The notes beneath the pieces are model-generated. The model had not been told where the DNA came from and ran no database searches. It saw nothing but the letters and a program-made list of their open reading frames with translations. The position numbers and the translations under genes were made by a program. From Chrysopilus asiliformis (lineage: Eukaryota; Arthropoda; Insecta; Diptera; Rhagionidae): 64,000 nucleotides of DNA. This document shows, one piece after another, positions 29,831 through 41,500 of the stretch. The stretch covers positions 82,088,148 through 82,152,147 of the forward strand of contig OZ035960.1 of the NCBI GenBank assembly GCA_964034945.1, written 5' to 3'. Positions within the stretch are counted from its first letter, which is position 1. Each line of letters begins with the position of its first letter.

Positions 29831-31540
29831 ACCGAATTGTGAAAGAAAGAAAAAAATTTTTTTTCTGAGGGATGGAAAGGAAAAAAAAGGTCTCTTTTCT
29901 CTTTTTGTTTTATTTTATTTTAAGAGGGAATTCTCTCCTCTCTTTTTTTTTTTGTTTTAGTTATGACACCTGGGTGTTTGTCTATATGTTTATATATATA
30001 TATATATATATGAGGGCTATTTTTATAGTCATATTATGGATAATTTTATGTTCATCTTATTATTAATAAGATTATTAATTCATTATGTGAAAATATATAT
30101 ATATATATATTTTTTGTTGCAAAAAATTTATCATTTGACAAATAGACTTACAAGGAACCTTTTTCAGGTGTCCGCCTCCGATTCTCTTCGCATTGACATA
30201 TGTTATAGTACTCAAAAAACTAAGCGACACGTATTTTTTTTATATCTGCGGATATTCGGTTTTAAGGGGGGCAACCCCCCCTCGAAAATCCTGCGAAAAA
30301 TCGATTTTTGGCCATAACACGGCAACCAATAGTCCGATTTAAACGAAACCAAAACGAAAAGTTTTCTTTTTGCGAGAAGAATGAAACTGCGAAAAGAAAA
30401 ATTTAAAATTACAATGATAGGGTAGAGGAACCAATATTCGACCATGGTTTTTCAGCCCCCCTCCCCCCTATAATTGCCGCGCTTTAAAACTGATTACATA
30501 TTTTGAAAGGCCTATCAAAACTAAAGTTTACCTGTTTTTGCATTTGACCAGAAAAACTCAAATAATAGGGTAAGTGACCCTTTTTCCATCCCTTCAAACT
30601 AATTTTTTTACAATAAATTTTCATCCAATTGGGAAAGAACTTTCATGAGCAAGACGTGTTTTTTATATCGACAGACATTCGAGTTTATGGCAAAATTTGG
30701 GAGGGGAGGCTTTCTGAACCGTGTACACGTAACGTTCACTTAAAAGCAAATTCAAAAACTGCCGCAAATACAGCACTGATTTTTGTTCTCAAGGTAATGA
30801 AGTATTCTTTCGAACGGCACTACAATCCTAAATACATATTATGCTTTTGGGTTAAAGGGTGATACAAAAGAGAATTTTTTTTTTAATTTTTCTACTTTTT
30901 TATATATTTTATACTTCGGCGAAAAAAAAATCTTTTTTCTTGAGTTAAACTTACACCTAAGAAACAACATAATCAAATTACAATCACTGGTACATAACCA
31001 GTTATCTTCTCCCAGATATATAAACTTATTTCGATACTCTTGGTATAAAAGTGGTAACATTTCCCAAATGCCCAATGAGTTTGAAAATTTTGTAGACTTC
31101 GCATTTAAAAAAATTTCCCAGCCACTATATGAAATTGACGGATGTTCAGAAGTTGCAGTTGTACCTTGGTTATGGTGTAAGAAGTCATTACGCTTCAAGC
31201 ATTTTTTTGACGAATACCACTTTTGCTCAAAATATGAAGAATAATAAGCTTTTTTAGTTTGATCAGTATCAATTATTGTTATCAAATAAATTAATAAAAA
31301 AATAAATTGAAATGATAAATAAAAAAAAATAATACTAGAGGCCGTTGTTTTGATTTCAAGGTTCGAAGGAAAGTTTGCAGTAGAAAAAAAAAACTTCAAT
31401 TGGATTTCGACAAAATTTTTATATTTTACATATATGAAAAAATTAACACATTTTAGACCATAGCTCAGCAATCACAGCATCTAAAATGATGGTTATACCA
31501 GTTTTTGAAAGCTAATCTTCTAGTTTCTCAGGAAAAAAAG
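29831..31540. other. Unclassified AT-rich DNA
   Basis: No gene or clear element end. It contains two TA microsatellites (29991-30010 and 30091-30111). At 30255-30290 a palindromic GGGGGGCAACCCCCC core is followed by a GGCCATAACACGGCAACC stretch, and a C-run lies at 30456-30468. A 210-codon minus-strand frame (31471-30839) is mostly low-complexity and is not called. The M2 5' end would be expected here but is not seen. Confidence 0.5.
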
Positions 31541-33430
31541 AGCATCTTTTTTATGATTAAGTTGTTGTGTTTGATCGTTTTCACGGTTGTTTAAGCCGTG
31601 CAATTGCTGAGTTGCATTTTTCTCATTCGACTCAGTTGTTGTTGGTTATCCGCACATGTTGTGATTTTGTTTATCATTTTCTAGCTGCCGTTCTTTGTGT
31701 TTATTTTGGCTTCGGGTTACAACTTGTACTCGCGAATGTTTGAATGGATTTTTGGCTTGATTCTTCCCCTTTTGTACCTCGGTTTTAGCAATACCGCTGG
31801 GTTTGTATAATTGTTCTTGAATCAGATTTCTTGGGCTTTCGTCGAGCATTGTCTCTAACGAATTTTCATATTGTTGTTTTTGGGTTAATTCATTGAGATT
31901 TTCATTACTTGTAGACGATGGGATTCGACTGAGGGCATCTGCTGCCGTGTTTAGTTTCCCTGCCTTGTATTGAATCTCGTAGTCATAATCAGATAGTTTA
32001 TGACGAAAACTAGTCAGTCGTGCTGTGGTGTCCTTGACATTGAACACTCCTTTTAAAGGCCTATGGTCGGAGTAAACGATGAATTTACGTCCTAGTAAAT
32101 AACATCGAAAATGTTTTGTAGCCCAAACTATTGCCAGCAATTCTTTCTCTATTGTTGAATATCGGCGTTCAGCCTCATTCAAGGTTCGGCTAGCGTAGGC
32201 TACTGGCCTTTCGTCCTGCGATATTATAGCACCGAGTGCCTCTCCACTAACATCTGTGGTTAATGAGAATGATTTAGCAAAATCTGGATATACCAGAAGA
32301 GGTGGAGAAGTTAAAGCTTCTTTGAGAGATTCGAATGCTTTTTCGCAGGATTCGCTCCATACAAACTTGTTGCCTTTTCTGAGTAAAGTTGTGAGGGGTA
32401 AGGCCTTTTGGGCAAAATCTTCAATGAACTTTCTATAATAGTTGGCGAGCCCTAGAAAACTTTGAACTTGTCGAATGGTTTTGGGACGTGGAAAATTCTT
32501 TACACAGTCTATATTTTGGGGATCGGGGAGAGCGCCTTCTTTCGTGCATTTGTGTCCTAAATAAATTACTTCCTTTTTGAGGAAGTGACACTTCTCGGAT
32601 TGGAGTTTAAAATTATGGATTCTGAGGCGTTCGAAAATTTCCATAAGCTTTTGGTTGTGATCATCTAGGGTTTTCCCGTAAATGACCAAATCGTCAATGT
32701 AAATGAAACACTTGATTCCTTGAAGTCCTGTCAAGGCGTGATTCATAGCTCTCTGGAATGTGGCAGGAGCCGATTTCAATCCAAATGGCATCCTTGTAAA
32801 TTCAAAATGACCAAAAGGAGTACTAAAAGCTGCTTTTTCTCCATCGTTTGGCTCAACTTGAATTTGATGGTATCCGCTAGCTAAGTCCAAAGTGGTGAAG
32901 TAAGTAGAATTTCCCAACTGGTCCAAAATCTCCTCGATTCTGGGCAGTGGAAAAGCGTCTCCTACAGTGACGTCATTTAGTTTCCTAAAATCCACCACTA
33001 ATCTCCATTTCTTCTCACCGTTTGTAAATGACCAAATCGTCAATGTAAATGAAACACTTGATTCCTTGAAGTCCTGTCAAGGCGTGATTCATAGCTCTCT
33101 GGAATGTGGCAGGAGCCGATTTCAATCCAAATGGCATCCTTGTAAATTCAAAATGACCAAAAACCTTGTAAATTCAAAATGAAAACCTTGTAAATTCATA
33201 AATTCAAAATGACCAAAAGGAGTACTAAAAGCTGTTTTTTCTCGATCGTTTGGCTCAACTTGAATTTGATGGTATCTGCTAGCTAAGTCCAAAGTGGTGA
33301 AGTAAGTAGAATTTCCCAACTGGTCCAAAATATCCTCGATTCTGGGCAGTGGAAAAGCGTCTCCTACAGTGACGTCATTTAGTTTCCTAAAATCCACCAC
33401 TACTCTCCATTTATTCTCACTGTTTGCTCC
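31540..33430 (-). pseudogene. E3-type pol fragment: RT and RNase H with partial duplication
   Basis: Minus-strand RT/RNase H closely related to the part missing in E1. From 33043 to 31646 the frame encodes RT (RMPFGLKSAPATFQ, YIDDLVIYG), RNase H (LTTDVSGEALGAIISQ, SDHRPLKGV) and the VVTRSQ linker. It then stops and decays before integrase at about 31540. Upstream, 33024-33430 repeats the first part of RT (WRVVVDFRKLNDVTV) as a second copy with extra short duplications. The fragment lacks protease and integrase. Its end at about 33430 abuts A-rich DNA. Confidence 0.85.
32684..33420 (-). repeat. Tandem partial duplication with stutter in E3 RT
   Basis: About 340 bp of RT (32684-33023) recur at 33029-33420. 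At 33140-33215 the word CCTTGTAAATTCAAAATGA appears several times in succession with small variations, as if copying restarted repeatedly. The two long units differ by scattered substitutions. Confidence 0.85.
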
Positions 33431-33523
33431 CGCATAAAAAAATAAAAATAATAAATAAAACAAAAACAAATTTCTACATATAAATTTTTTACTTATTTGT
33501 TTTTACAATGTTATATGTTTTCC

Positions 33524-33907
33524 TTAAGGCCAGTTAAGGTCTGTCTTTCGGTCCAATATATCAAACGAACAGGCAAATAATCCCATGACATAGGCCATGT
33601 TATCCGCCGCTCGAGCGTCCAACGATTTCGGACAAAGATGGGCATTATGGGTCAAAATGGTCTCATTGCAGTTGAGTTTCACCGCTACGGGAAACGAAAA
33701 TGTGGCAAAAGATTTTCGACAATCCTCGATAATTGCAAAAACATCCCAAATATCCCTACGCAAATTCAAATCCTTGAGGAATAATCGAACCACTTCCGCT
33801 TTTCGTATAGGGGTGATCGCCAGCAGCATCTCCTCCTCCACTATTTGCACCTCCTCGCTGGACAAGACCAGCCATTCAAACTGCTCCTTACAAAAGGAAA
33901 TTAACAT
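33524..33907 (-). CDS. Antisense ORF B near E3 env, 127 aa, unknown family
   Basis: The ATG at 33907 has context GGAAA-ATG, as in ORF A; the stop follows TGG CCT as in ORF A. It is richer in G+C than its flanks. It aligns without gaps with ORF A over residues 1-83 (VL 14-15, E18, DL 46-47, D55, FPVAV 72-76, L78, T83), and V-x-GL and the terminal WP also match. Glu/Leu-rich helices are likely around residues 17-45. A strong splice acceptor (CTCTTTTTTTTCAG on -, ending at about 33935) precedes it. A candidate upstream exon with donor ACT-GTAAGT lies at 34172-34366. It sits head to head with the env at 34994-36639. I do not recognise the family. Confidence 0.62.
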   Translation of the reverse strand: MLISFCKEQFEWLVLSSEEVQIVEEEMLLAITPIRKAEVVRLFLKDLNLRRDIWDVFAIIEDCRKSFATFSFPVAVKLNCNETILTHNAHLCPKSLDARAADNMAYVMGLFACSFDILDRKTDLNWP

Positions 33908-34253
33908 TTTCCAAAATAAAAAACTATTCTCTCTGAAAAAAAAGAGAAATTTTTTTTTTTAAATTTTCTTAGAGTATTCTTTCTTTTTTTGACTGACGTT
34001 AGATTCACTTGGTGAACATTACAAATATCACACAAACTTAAATCGCAATACAAAAAATAAACTAATTCACCACATTTTGGCTAATTCACCACAAAGAATA
34101 CATTTTGGCTAATTCACCACAAAGAATAACAGTGAAAAAAATGGAAACAATAAAAGATAAATACTATATTTTTATATCGAAAAAAATTTTTTTTTTAGCA
34201 AAACCGCGAGTTTTTCTTTTTTTATGATCACATTAATAAAGTTGGTGGAGTCA

Positions 34254-34366
34254 AAAGTACTTACAGTTTCAGAAGCGAATGGGATGACCAAATATCGAAC
34301 TCCTCCGTAGAGATGTAATATCAAAAATTTCTTCTTCCAAAAAGACGGGAAAATCGATGGTTGCAC
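34254..34366 (-). other. Candidate 5' exon of antisense ORF B
   Basis: A minus-strand ATG at 34366 opens a frame that reaches a consensus donor, ACT then GTAAGT, at about 34259-34264. The acceptor before ORF B would close an intron of about 320 bases. Joining at the strongest acceptor does not keep one frame with ORF B, so this may be a 5' untranslated exon or an upstream ORF. ORF A shows an acceptor at the equivalent place. Inference only. Confidence 0.35.
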
Positions 34367-34993
34367 AATAGACTTTCAGTAAATGTTTGTTAAATGGAAA
34401 TATTTTCACTTAGGGATTTTTCAAGTTTTTTTTTCACAAATGTTTCAAATAACTGTTCACAACGAACTTGTATACAGTATATATTTTACACAATATAAAA
34501 CGGTATGAACTTCACACAAGAAGGAACTTAACCTCAGTCAAGTTTGGAATTAAACTAACTGAAATAATAATTTTTAAAAATTATCAAGAACCTTACGCTT
34601 TAAAGCAAACCTTGAGAAAATGACATTTCAAAGCAGTAATTGAATATAGTATATCAACATTCCACTCGAAAAAAAGAGGGGGAAAGGGGCCGGGGAATGA
34701 GTAGAATAAGGGAACGATTTCGTGGGAACGCATCTATGCACATAAAAATCTGCTGAGATGACAAAACGGAAAACCGTCTGCGGTAAATCTCCAAAAGTGC
34801 AAAATCATACAAAAAAAAGAAGCACCACAAAACAACATACATTATGAATAACTACTCAAAGCTTCATATGAAAATTAGTTTTTGTTTTGTTTTTCTTTTT
34901 TTTTTTGCAAAAAATATCAATTTTAATATTAAACTCAATAAAATACAATAAAATACAATTCAAGAGCACGAAATTTTAGTAATTTTAGTACAA
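34367..34993. other. Spacer between antisense ORF B and env
   Basis: Divergent intergenic region. A minus-strand frame (34842-34654) is open but not supported. T- and A-rich runs precede env. No promoter element stands out. Confidence 0.4.
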
Positions 34994-36639
34994 ATGACCA
35001 CTACGGAGGAAGTTACGGCTCCAATTAGGATCAATCACTTGGAACCCAAAGGAAGTTTTTTCGAACCACTAGGGCAGGCATATACATATATATCATGAAA
35101 CATGGACAATAGTAACAGTAATCGGCAACGAGGATTGGAAAGATACGCTAAATTTTTTACAAGCATGTGAAGCAACAATGGTTAAAATATGTCAGGCTTG
35201 AGAAACAAATTTTGGAAATGGAGATTGCCACCACTGGGAAAAAGACATAAACTTTTTAATCTCGGAAGTCCAAACGAGAAATCTGGAATTGGAGTATTTT
35301 TCCGGAAAAAATAAAGATACAAACCATAATATTAAAAAGAAACGAGGCCTAATAAATTTAGGGGGGTGGGTATTAAATAAAGTATTTGGAACAATGGATA
35401 GCTACGAGGCCGAAGATATTTATAATAGGTTAAACAATTTAGAAACACACGATACAGATCATTTAGATTTAATCAAAAAACAAATGACCCTTATGAAATC
35501 TAATTTCGAGAAACTGAGTGCACCACTCAAAGATTTAGAAAACGAACAAAACATAATGTTAAACAAATTAAATAGTTTTACAAATATGTTGTCATCAAAA
35601 TTTGATAACCTAAGCATGGAGGTACGGGAAATGAAATTACAAATAGAAATTACCGGCATAACGCCTTATATCCTCATGCGACTAAACAATATTTTCCAAA
35701 AAACAAACAAATATATTCACTATCATAAATTCATTAAGTTTGAAGAAATTACATCCACTAATACTAAAGATATCCGATATGAGAGATTTACAAATGAGAA
35801 TACAGCAAAACATTCAAAATTCATTTCTGGAAGGTTATCAATTACTCAAGCAAAGCCTTAAAATAGAAAGTTTTCACCTGGATTCATCAGTTATAGTAAA
35901 AATTAAATTACCGCTTCCCGAAAAAGGTTTATTCACGGCAAGCAAAGTATACGTATTACCAACAAAAATATCCCCGGAAAAATATTCAATCATAGTCACA
36001 GACACAACATATATTTTAAATAGCACTAACCCGGTTCAAATTTTTGAATTAAATACCCAAGATTTTAAGGATCATTGCAACTATATGAGATTACTGAATA
36101 GTACAAAAGTATTCCTATGTAAAATGTTACAACCCAAGGAGTTACTGCCAACAAACTACAGTTGCATATACAATGACCAAAACCCTACGAATACGATGCA
36201 AAACAGTTGTCCTTATAAAATAATTTCAGGAATACAAGATACTATAGTCAAAACACACCGATTTTTCAAACAGAAAGTTTTACAAATGACATCCCAAAAG
36301 TTAGTTTAGAAATCTTAAAAAAATTCAATAAAAGTAAATTAGGATACTCAAAACTAAAATTAGCAAGGGGCGTTATTAATGTTTAAAATATGGTGTAAGA
36401 AAAAGAAAATTAAGATTGTCCAACAAGAATCAATTGAAATGAAAAGAAAAGAACCAAAAATTATTGTTTCCCGACCTATACTTGATAACATCCAATTATC
36501 AACAACTCAAAAAGAAGAATCCAATTACGAAAAACCAATAGAGATAAACACTGGACCATCATATAACCTACCTCCCACACCTTTTAAACGAGGGAACATT
36601 CGTTTCACAACTCCAAAAATAAGTAATCTGAATATTTAA
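34994..36639 (+). pseudogene. E3 env, decayed
   Basis: Errantiviral envelope homologue in several frames. An N-terminal piece from the ATG at 34994 (FFEPLGQAYTYIS) runs to about 35093, then the frame shifts. A TGA lies at about 35197. The basic cleavage site KKKRG followed by a Gly/Leu/Trp-rich fusion-like stretch is near 35330-35375, and a heptad-rich region follows (35400-35640). Another frameshift lies near 35735-35860. The frame to 36309 holds paired Cys, and a basic cytoplasmic tail is at 36379-36639. The membrane segment between them is not evident. Not functional. An acceptor-like AATTTTAG precedes the ATG. Confidence 0.75.
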
Positions 36640-36942
36640 ATCAAACTTTATAAAAGCAAGAAAAGATAATGTTTTTTAATATATATATATATATATATAT
36701 AAAAAAATGGGAGACAGAATAAAGAGTAAAATTCTTAAAAGTAAAATTTTAATTTTATAATATAAATATAATAGATAATTGTTTTTATGAATGTCATGAA
36801 GTTATAATAATTAGTTTTTTTTGTACGTATGATTAAGGTTTATAATATTGTAATAATTAAGTATATGATTTTTTTTGTTAACAAAAAAGAAAAGAGAAAG
36901 AAAAATGTTTGCAACATTTTCCTTTGTTGAAGGCGGAAGGAA
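36640..36942 (+). other. E3 3' untranslated region
   Basis: AT-rich, with a TA microsatellite (36680-36701) and ending in a purine tract (GAAGGCGGAAGGAA, 36929-36942) immediately before the LTR. Confidence 0.6.
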
Positions 36943-37598
36943 TGTAGCGAAATAGGATCGAGACGTTATTGGAAAAACCGGATGTTTTCGAATTCCAACC
37001 TCGATTCAAAAGAATCCCTCGATGTTGCAAAATATAAAAAAAAGTATAAGATCGTCAAATTTCATGATTAATGAAATTTAACGAACTTTAAATAAGTTAG
37101 TAAAATTCCTGGGAATTGACGAAAAGGCAATTTTAACCGGATGCATACCAGACGGCAACCGTTCTCACGATAATTTTGCTTATTCAACAATTAAGCAAAA
37201 TGTATCGATTCTAATATTAAAAAGATAAAGATAATAAGTAGTGAATAAGAAGATAAGTAGTGAATAAAAAGAGTCGAAATTAAGAATTAATTAAAAGGAG
37301 TCGAAAACAAGTAGTCCTTAGAAAAAGTCAATAAGTACAGTCAAAAAATTAAAAGTGCACAAAATAGTAAAAGTTAAAAAAGTAGTTTCCAAAAGTTGAG
37401 TTATCAGAAAAAGAAAAGTAAAAGGATAGACATTAGACATTCAATATAAAAGGAGAAAGAAATTATAAAAAACTTATTATAAAAAACTCAAAAACACAAC
37501 ACTGCTTAGCGGTGGAAAGTTTGTTTTTTTATTGTCCGCGAATTAATTAATTTGAAAACAAATTAGAGGGAAAAACTTAAGTTTTGCCAGTTTTTCAA

Positions 37599-38573
37599 AT
37601 GAGTGATAACACACTTAAGAGACCCTTGAGCGAAACATCTCCGGAGCAAAGGCAAATAAGCAAAAAACAAACCAGCGAAATGTCACCATTGCCGAGTGAT
37701 CCAAGAGCTTCATTTTCATTGGAGGCCCTGATGTCTAACATGGAGGCGCTTATGGATAAAAAACTGCAACATATTGCAACAAAAGATGACATTAAAAGTC
37801 TAAGGAGTGACATCGATGAGGTAAAGAAAACCGTGAGTAAACTACAAAATGAAAACACCGAACTAAAACAAACCATTGAAACGCTTAAAACCAACGAAAA
37901 AAATTTAACGGCCAAAATCAACGAAATGGACAAGTACAAAAGACGATGTAATATTGTGGTTACAGGGATGCAGGGGGCATCAATTGCCGATGTTAAGAAA
38001 TCTTTCTTCGAGCTATGCAACAAAGTCCTTGGTGTCAACATTTCGGCGGGAAAGTTTATCAAAATTAACTCCAACAATGGCTCAAACACACATATTGTAG
38101 AGTTAACTTCACCTTATGAAGTCAACTCATTGTTACTTAATTCCGGAAAGTTGAAAAACACGGGTATTTTTATACAAAAAGACTACACTGCTGAGGAACG
38201 AAATGTTAGATACAACTGGCGGCAAGTAAAAAAAGTTCTTCCTAAACCGGATAAGCATATTAAAATATCCATACGAGGAGTATTTCTCCATATAAATGAT
38301 ATGTCAATTCGATGGTCTGATGATAACAAAATCCTGGCGAAAACTGAAAATGATAAAGACTATTTGTTGTCTCTTCTGCCGAAGTCTGTAAACAGTTTTC
38401 AAGTACGCGTAGCAAAAAATACGTCAGCGGCTTTTATGCCTAGTGGCACTAGAAGCGGTCCCAGTAGCAGTTACAATAACGAGCGGCATCAAAACAACGA
38501 CGTCATCACAACCTGTTCTGGTCGGAGTAGCAGCTCAACTCATCAAATTCAAAACAATAACAAAACCGATTAA
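37599..38573 (+). CDS. L1x ORF1, coiled-coil RNA-binding protein
   Basis: 325 codons from the ATG at 37599. A charged disordered start is followed by a coiled coil (about residues 50-115, with long Lys/Glu/Leu heptads) and an RRM-like core beginning at KRRCNIVVTGM. A basic C-terminal region and a Ser/Asn-rich tail complete it. This is the layout of L1-type ORF1 proteins, which bind the element RNA as trimers. It ends in UAA (38571-38573). The next codons are CAA TTA, and the same frame continues open into the endonuclease, so readthrough is possible (see findings). Confidence 0.85.
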   Translation: MSDNTLKRPLSETSPEQRQISKKQTSEMSPLPSDPRASFSLEALMSNMEALMDKKLQHIATKDDIKSLRSDIDEVKKTVSKLQNENTELKQTIETLKTNEKNLTAKINEMDKYKRRCNIVVTGMQGASIADVKKSFFELCNKVLGVNISAGKFIKINSNNGSNTHIVELTSPYEVNSLLLNSGKLKNTGIFIQKDYTAEERNVRYNWRQVKKVLPKPDKHIKISIRGVFLHINDMSIRWSDDNKILAKTENDKDYLLSLLPKSVNSFQVRVAKNTSAAFMPSGTRSGPSSSYNNERHQNNDVITTCSGRSSSSTHQIQNNNKTD

Positions 38574-38579
38574 CAATTA
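38571..38579 (+). promoter_or_regulatory. Candidate stop-codon readthrough site TAA CAA TTA
   Basis: The only stop between ORF1 and ORF2 is UAA followed by CAAUUA, matching the STOP-CAR-YYA readthrough context first known from tobacco mosaic virus. ORF1 and ORF2 share one frame here. The endonuclease motif LSYNVAGL begins eight codons after the stop, before the first ATG (38631). Confidence 0.55.
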
Positions 38580-41500
38580 GAAGTCTGTCAGATTCTTTCC
38601 TATAATGTTGCTGGCCTACATAATAAATTAATGTTTAACGATTTTTTTGCATTTATAAGTAAATTTGATATTTTTTTCCTTTTTGAAACGCATGTTACCG
38701 AAGAGAAATTTAATATATTTAGTAATTATTTTAAAGATTTTCAGCTATCTTGGGTTAGCGCAATAAGGAGAAGTAGTCGTGGTCGAGCCAGCGGTGGCTG
38801 TTTGTATGGTTTTAAAAAATGTGTTGCAACAAAGTATGAGCTAGCATTTACATGTTTTCATGAAGAAGTAATCTTATCCGCGAAAATCAATGGATCTAGT
38901 TTGGTATTTTTCCCAACTTACTTAAATGGTAAAAACTGGAATTCCGATTTTGAAAAACTTAAAGAAAGTGTTGGTGAAAATTGCTTTATCATACTGGGTG
39001 ATCTAAATGTAAGGGTGGGAGATAGACAAGTTATCGAAAAGGAAGTTCTTGAAAATAACCACAGACTGGCAGCTCACCGAAAATCTAAAGACAGTAAAAT
39101 AGATGGAAATGCACAATCCTTTTTACAATTTCTTGAAGACACTGGTGGAGTTATTTTAAACGGAAGATCACCAGGGGATTACGTAGGGGAAATGACATTT
39201 GTCGGAGCTATGGGTACTTCTGTCATCGATTACTGCTGCTGCTCGATGGATGTTCTAGATTTAGTTTTTGATTTTTCAGTAATAAATAAAACTTATTCAG
39301 ACCACATGCCTATAAAACTGAGTTTAAAATCTTCATATGTCGCAGTTTAAACCTCCTTCCCAAATTGTCCTGGAATAGCAATTTAGCAAACACGTATGCC
39401 ACAAACTTAGACAAAATGTTTAATTTTCCAGATCTTCAAACTAAAAATGTCGATGAGAGGGTTGAAGTTGTGAAGCAAAAGATATATAGTGCAGCAAACT
39501 ACTCGGAAATTTCCAAAAAGACAAAAATTAGCCAAGCTAAGCAGAAGTGGTTTGATCACGAATGTAGTAAGGCTAGAGAAAATGTATTAAAAAAGCTAAA
39601 CTTAGTTAGAAAATTTGGAATCGATTTTTTGCGACATAACTACCTTGCCGAACAGAAGAAATATAAAGCACTATGTCTAAGAAAAAAACAGGAATATTAT
39701 ACAGCAGTATTAGCAAAAATTAACTCTGTCACTGATTCAAAAGGTTGGTGGGAGCTAGCTAGGGAGATAAAGGGGAAAAAATGTGTTGTCGGCAACAATA
39801 TATCCATCCAGGACTTATTTCATTACTTCAAAAACCTGTTGGAAAATAGCTACACACCTTATGATATTAGTTATGCGGAACCTTACATATCTGTACCCGG
39901 TCTCGACGAAGAAATTAAAATCGAAGAAATTAAGGCAGTTTTAAGCCGTGTAAAAGATAAAAAAGCTCCGGGCATGGATAGAATTCCGTATGAATTTTAT
40001 AAGAATGCCAATGATGGTTTATTGAACGAAATAAGGCATATTTTCGAGGATATGTTTCAAAAAGCATACTGTTATTTTTCCCTTATTCAAGAAAGGCGAT
40101 CCTAATGGAGTAGAGAATTACCGCGGTTTATCTTTCTTGGATACTTTATATAAACTCTTTACTGGGGTCATACTAAACAGAATATCTTCGTGGATTGAAC
40201 AAGAAAAGGTACTGAACGAATTCCAAGCTGGTTTTAGAAAAAATTATTCGACGGTGGACAACATCTTTAACTTGGCGAGCCTCATACATTTGAAGCTTAA
40301 TAAAAAGAAAAAACTTTTTGTATTCTTTGTAGACTTAAAGGCGGCGTTCGACACAATAAATAGAAACGCTCTTTTCTATAAGTTATCAAAGTTGGGAATG
40401 TCGTCTAAAATAATTGCATCTCTGAGAGCAATCTACTCTGACATCAAATGTGCTGTCTGGGATGGTGTCTGACTTTTTTGAAGTGCATCAAGGAGTTAAA
40501 CAAGGATGTTTACTGAGTCCAATTTTATTTTCGCTATTTCTAAACGATCTTCATGACGAGCTTACAGGTGGAGTTATGTTTGGGGCTTTAAATATTAAAA
40601 TTCTACTTTACGCAGATGATTTAGTTCTATTGGCAGAGGATCCAGAAACGCTCCAAAAGATGATAAACCAATTTGAAATGTACTGCAAAATGTGGAACCT
40701 GCAAGTAAATCTTGAAAAATCTAAAATTGTAATTTTTCGCAATGGTGGAAAAAGAGCAGAAAACGAAAACTGGACTTACAGTAGTACTCCAATCGATATA
40801 GTCAACAACTATAAGTATCTTGGGGTCAATTTTACTTTTAATATGTCGTTCAACAAACACCTGGATGAAAAACTTACTGCATCAAAAAATGCGATCAACG
40901 GCGTCTGGTCCTCCTTCCTAAAAAATAAGAGAATCTCCCATTCAGGGAAATACAAAATCTTCAATGCATCAGTGAGGTCAATTATGAGCTACAGTGCACA
41001 AGTGTGGGGCTTCAAAGAATACGAACAGGTTGAGAAATTACAAAGATACTTCATCAAATCTATGTTTCATCTTCCTAAAAACACACCCAATTACATGATT
41101 TCGCTGGAAACTGGACTACCCAGGCTCTTCTGTGGCACCCTAAAAACGCACTTTAATTATATAACAAAAATTTTGAGCTACACAGAAGATAGGTTACCTA
41201 AAGTTCTAGCAGAAATGGCGATAACTGAGAATGTGTTTTGGGCAGCCGAATGGAAACAAATATTTCGTAGAGCTGGTGTAAACTTTGATTTCGAATACCG
41301 AACCAACTGGAAAACTCAACAGTCTGAGGCACTAAAAGCAGTTAAAGTTAGGCATTGGGAAGAATGCGTCGAAAAAGCTATCACATCTCAACACCATGAC
41401 GAGTATTGTAACTTGAAATATGTGGAAATACCAAATTACTTCTCTGATACGCATATTGTTGATATGGTTAGCCTGATATTTAAAGTAAGAGGAGGCTTAC

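Noticed and set aside
29991..30111. TA microsatellites as possible element ends
   Set aside because: Simple repeats only; no inverted repeat or target duplication could be matched.
30839..31471. Minus-strand frame of 210 codons in unclassified DNA
   Set aside because: Mostly Phe/Lys/Ile/Tyr low-complexity from AT-rich DNA, with no recognisable domain and no related copy in the window.
34654..34842. Minus-strand 62-codon frame between antisense ORF B and env, considered as a further exon
   Set aside because: No clear splice sites joining it to the other candidate exons; could be chance.
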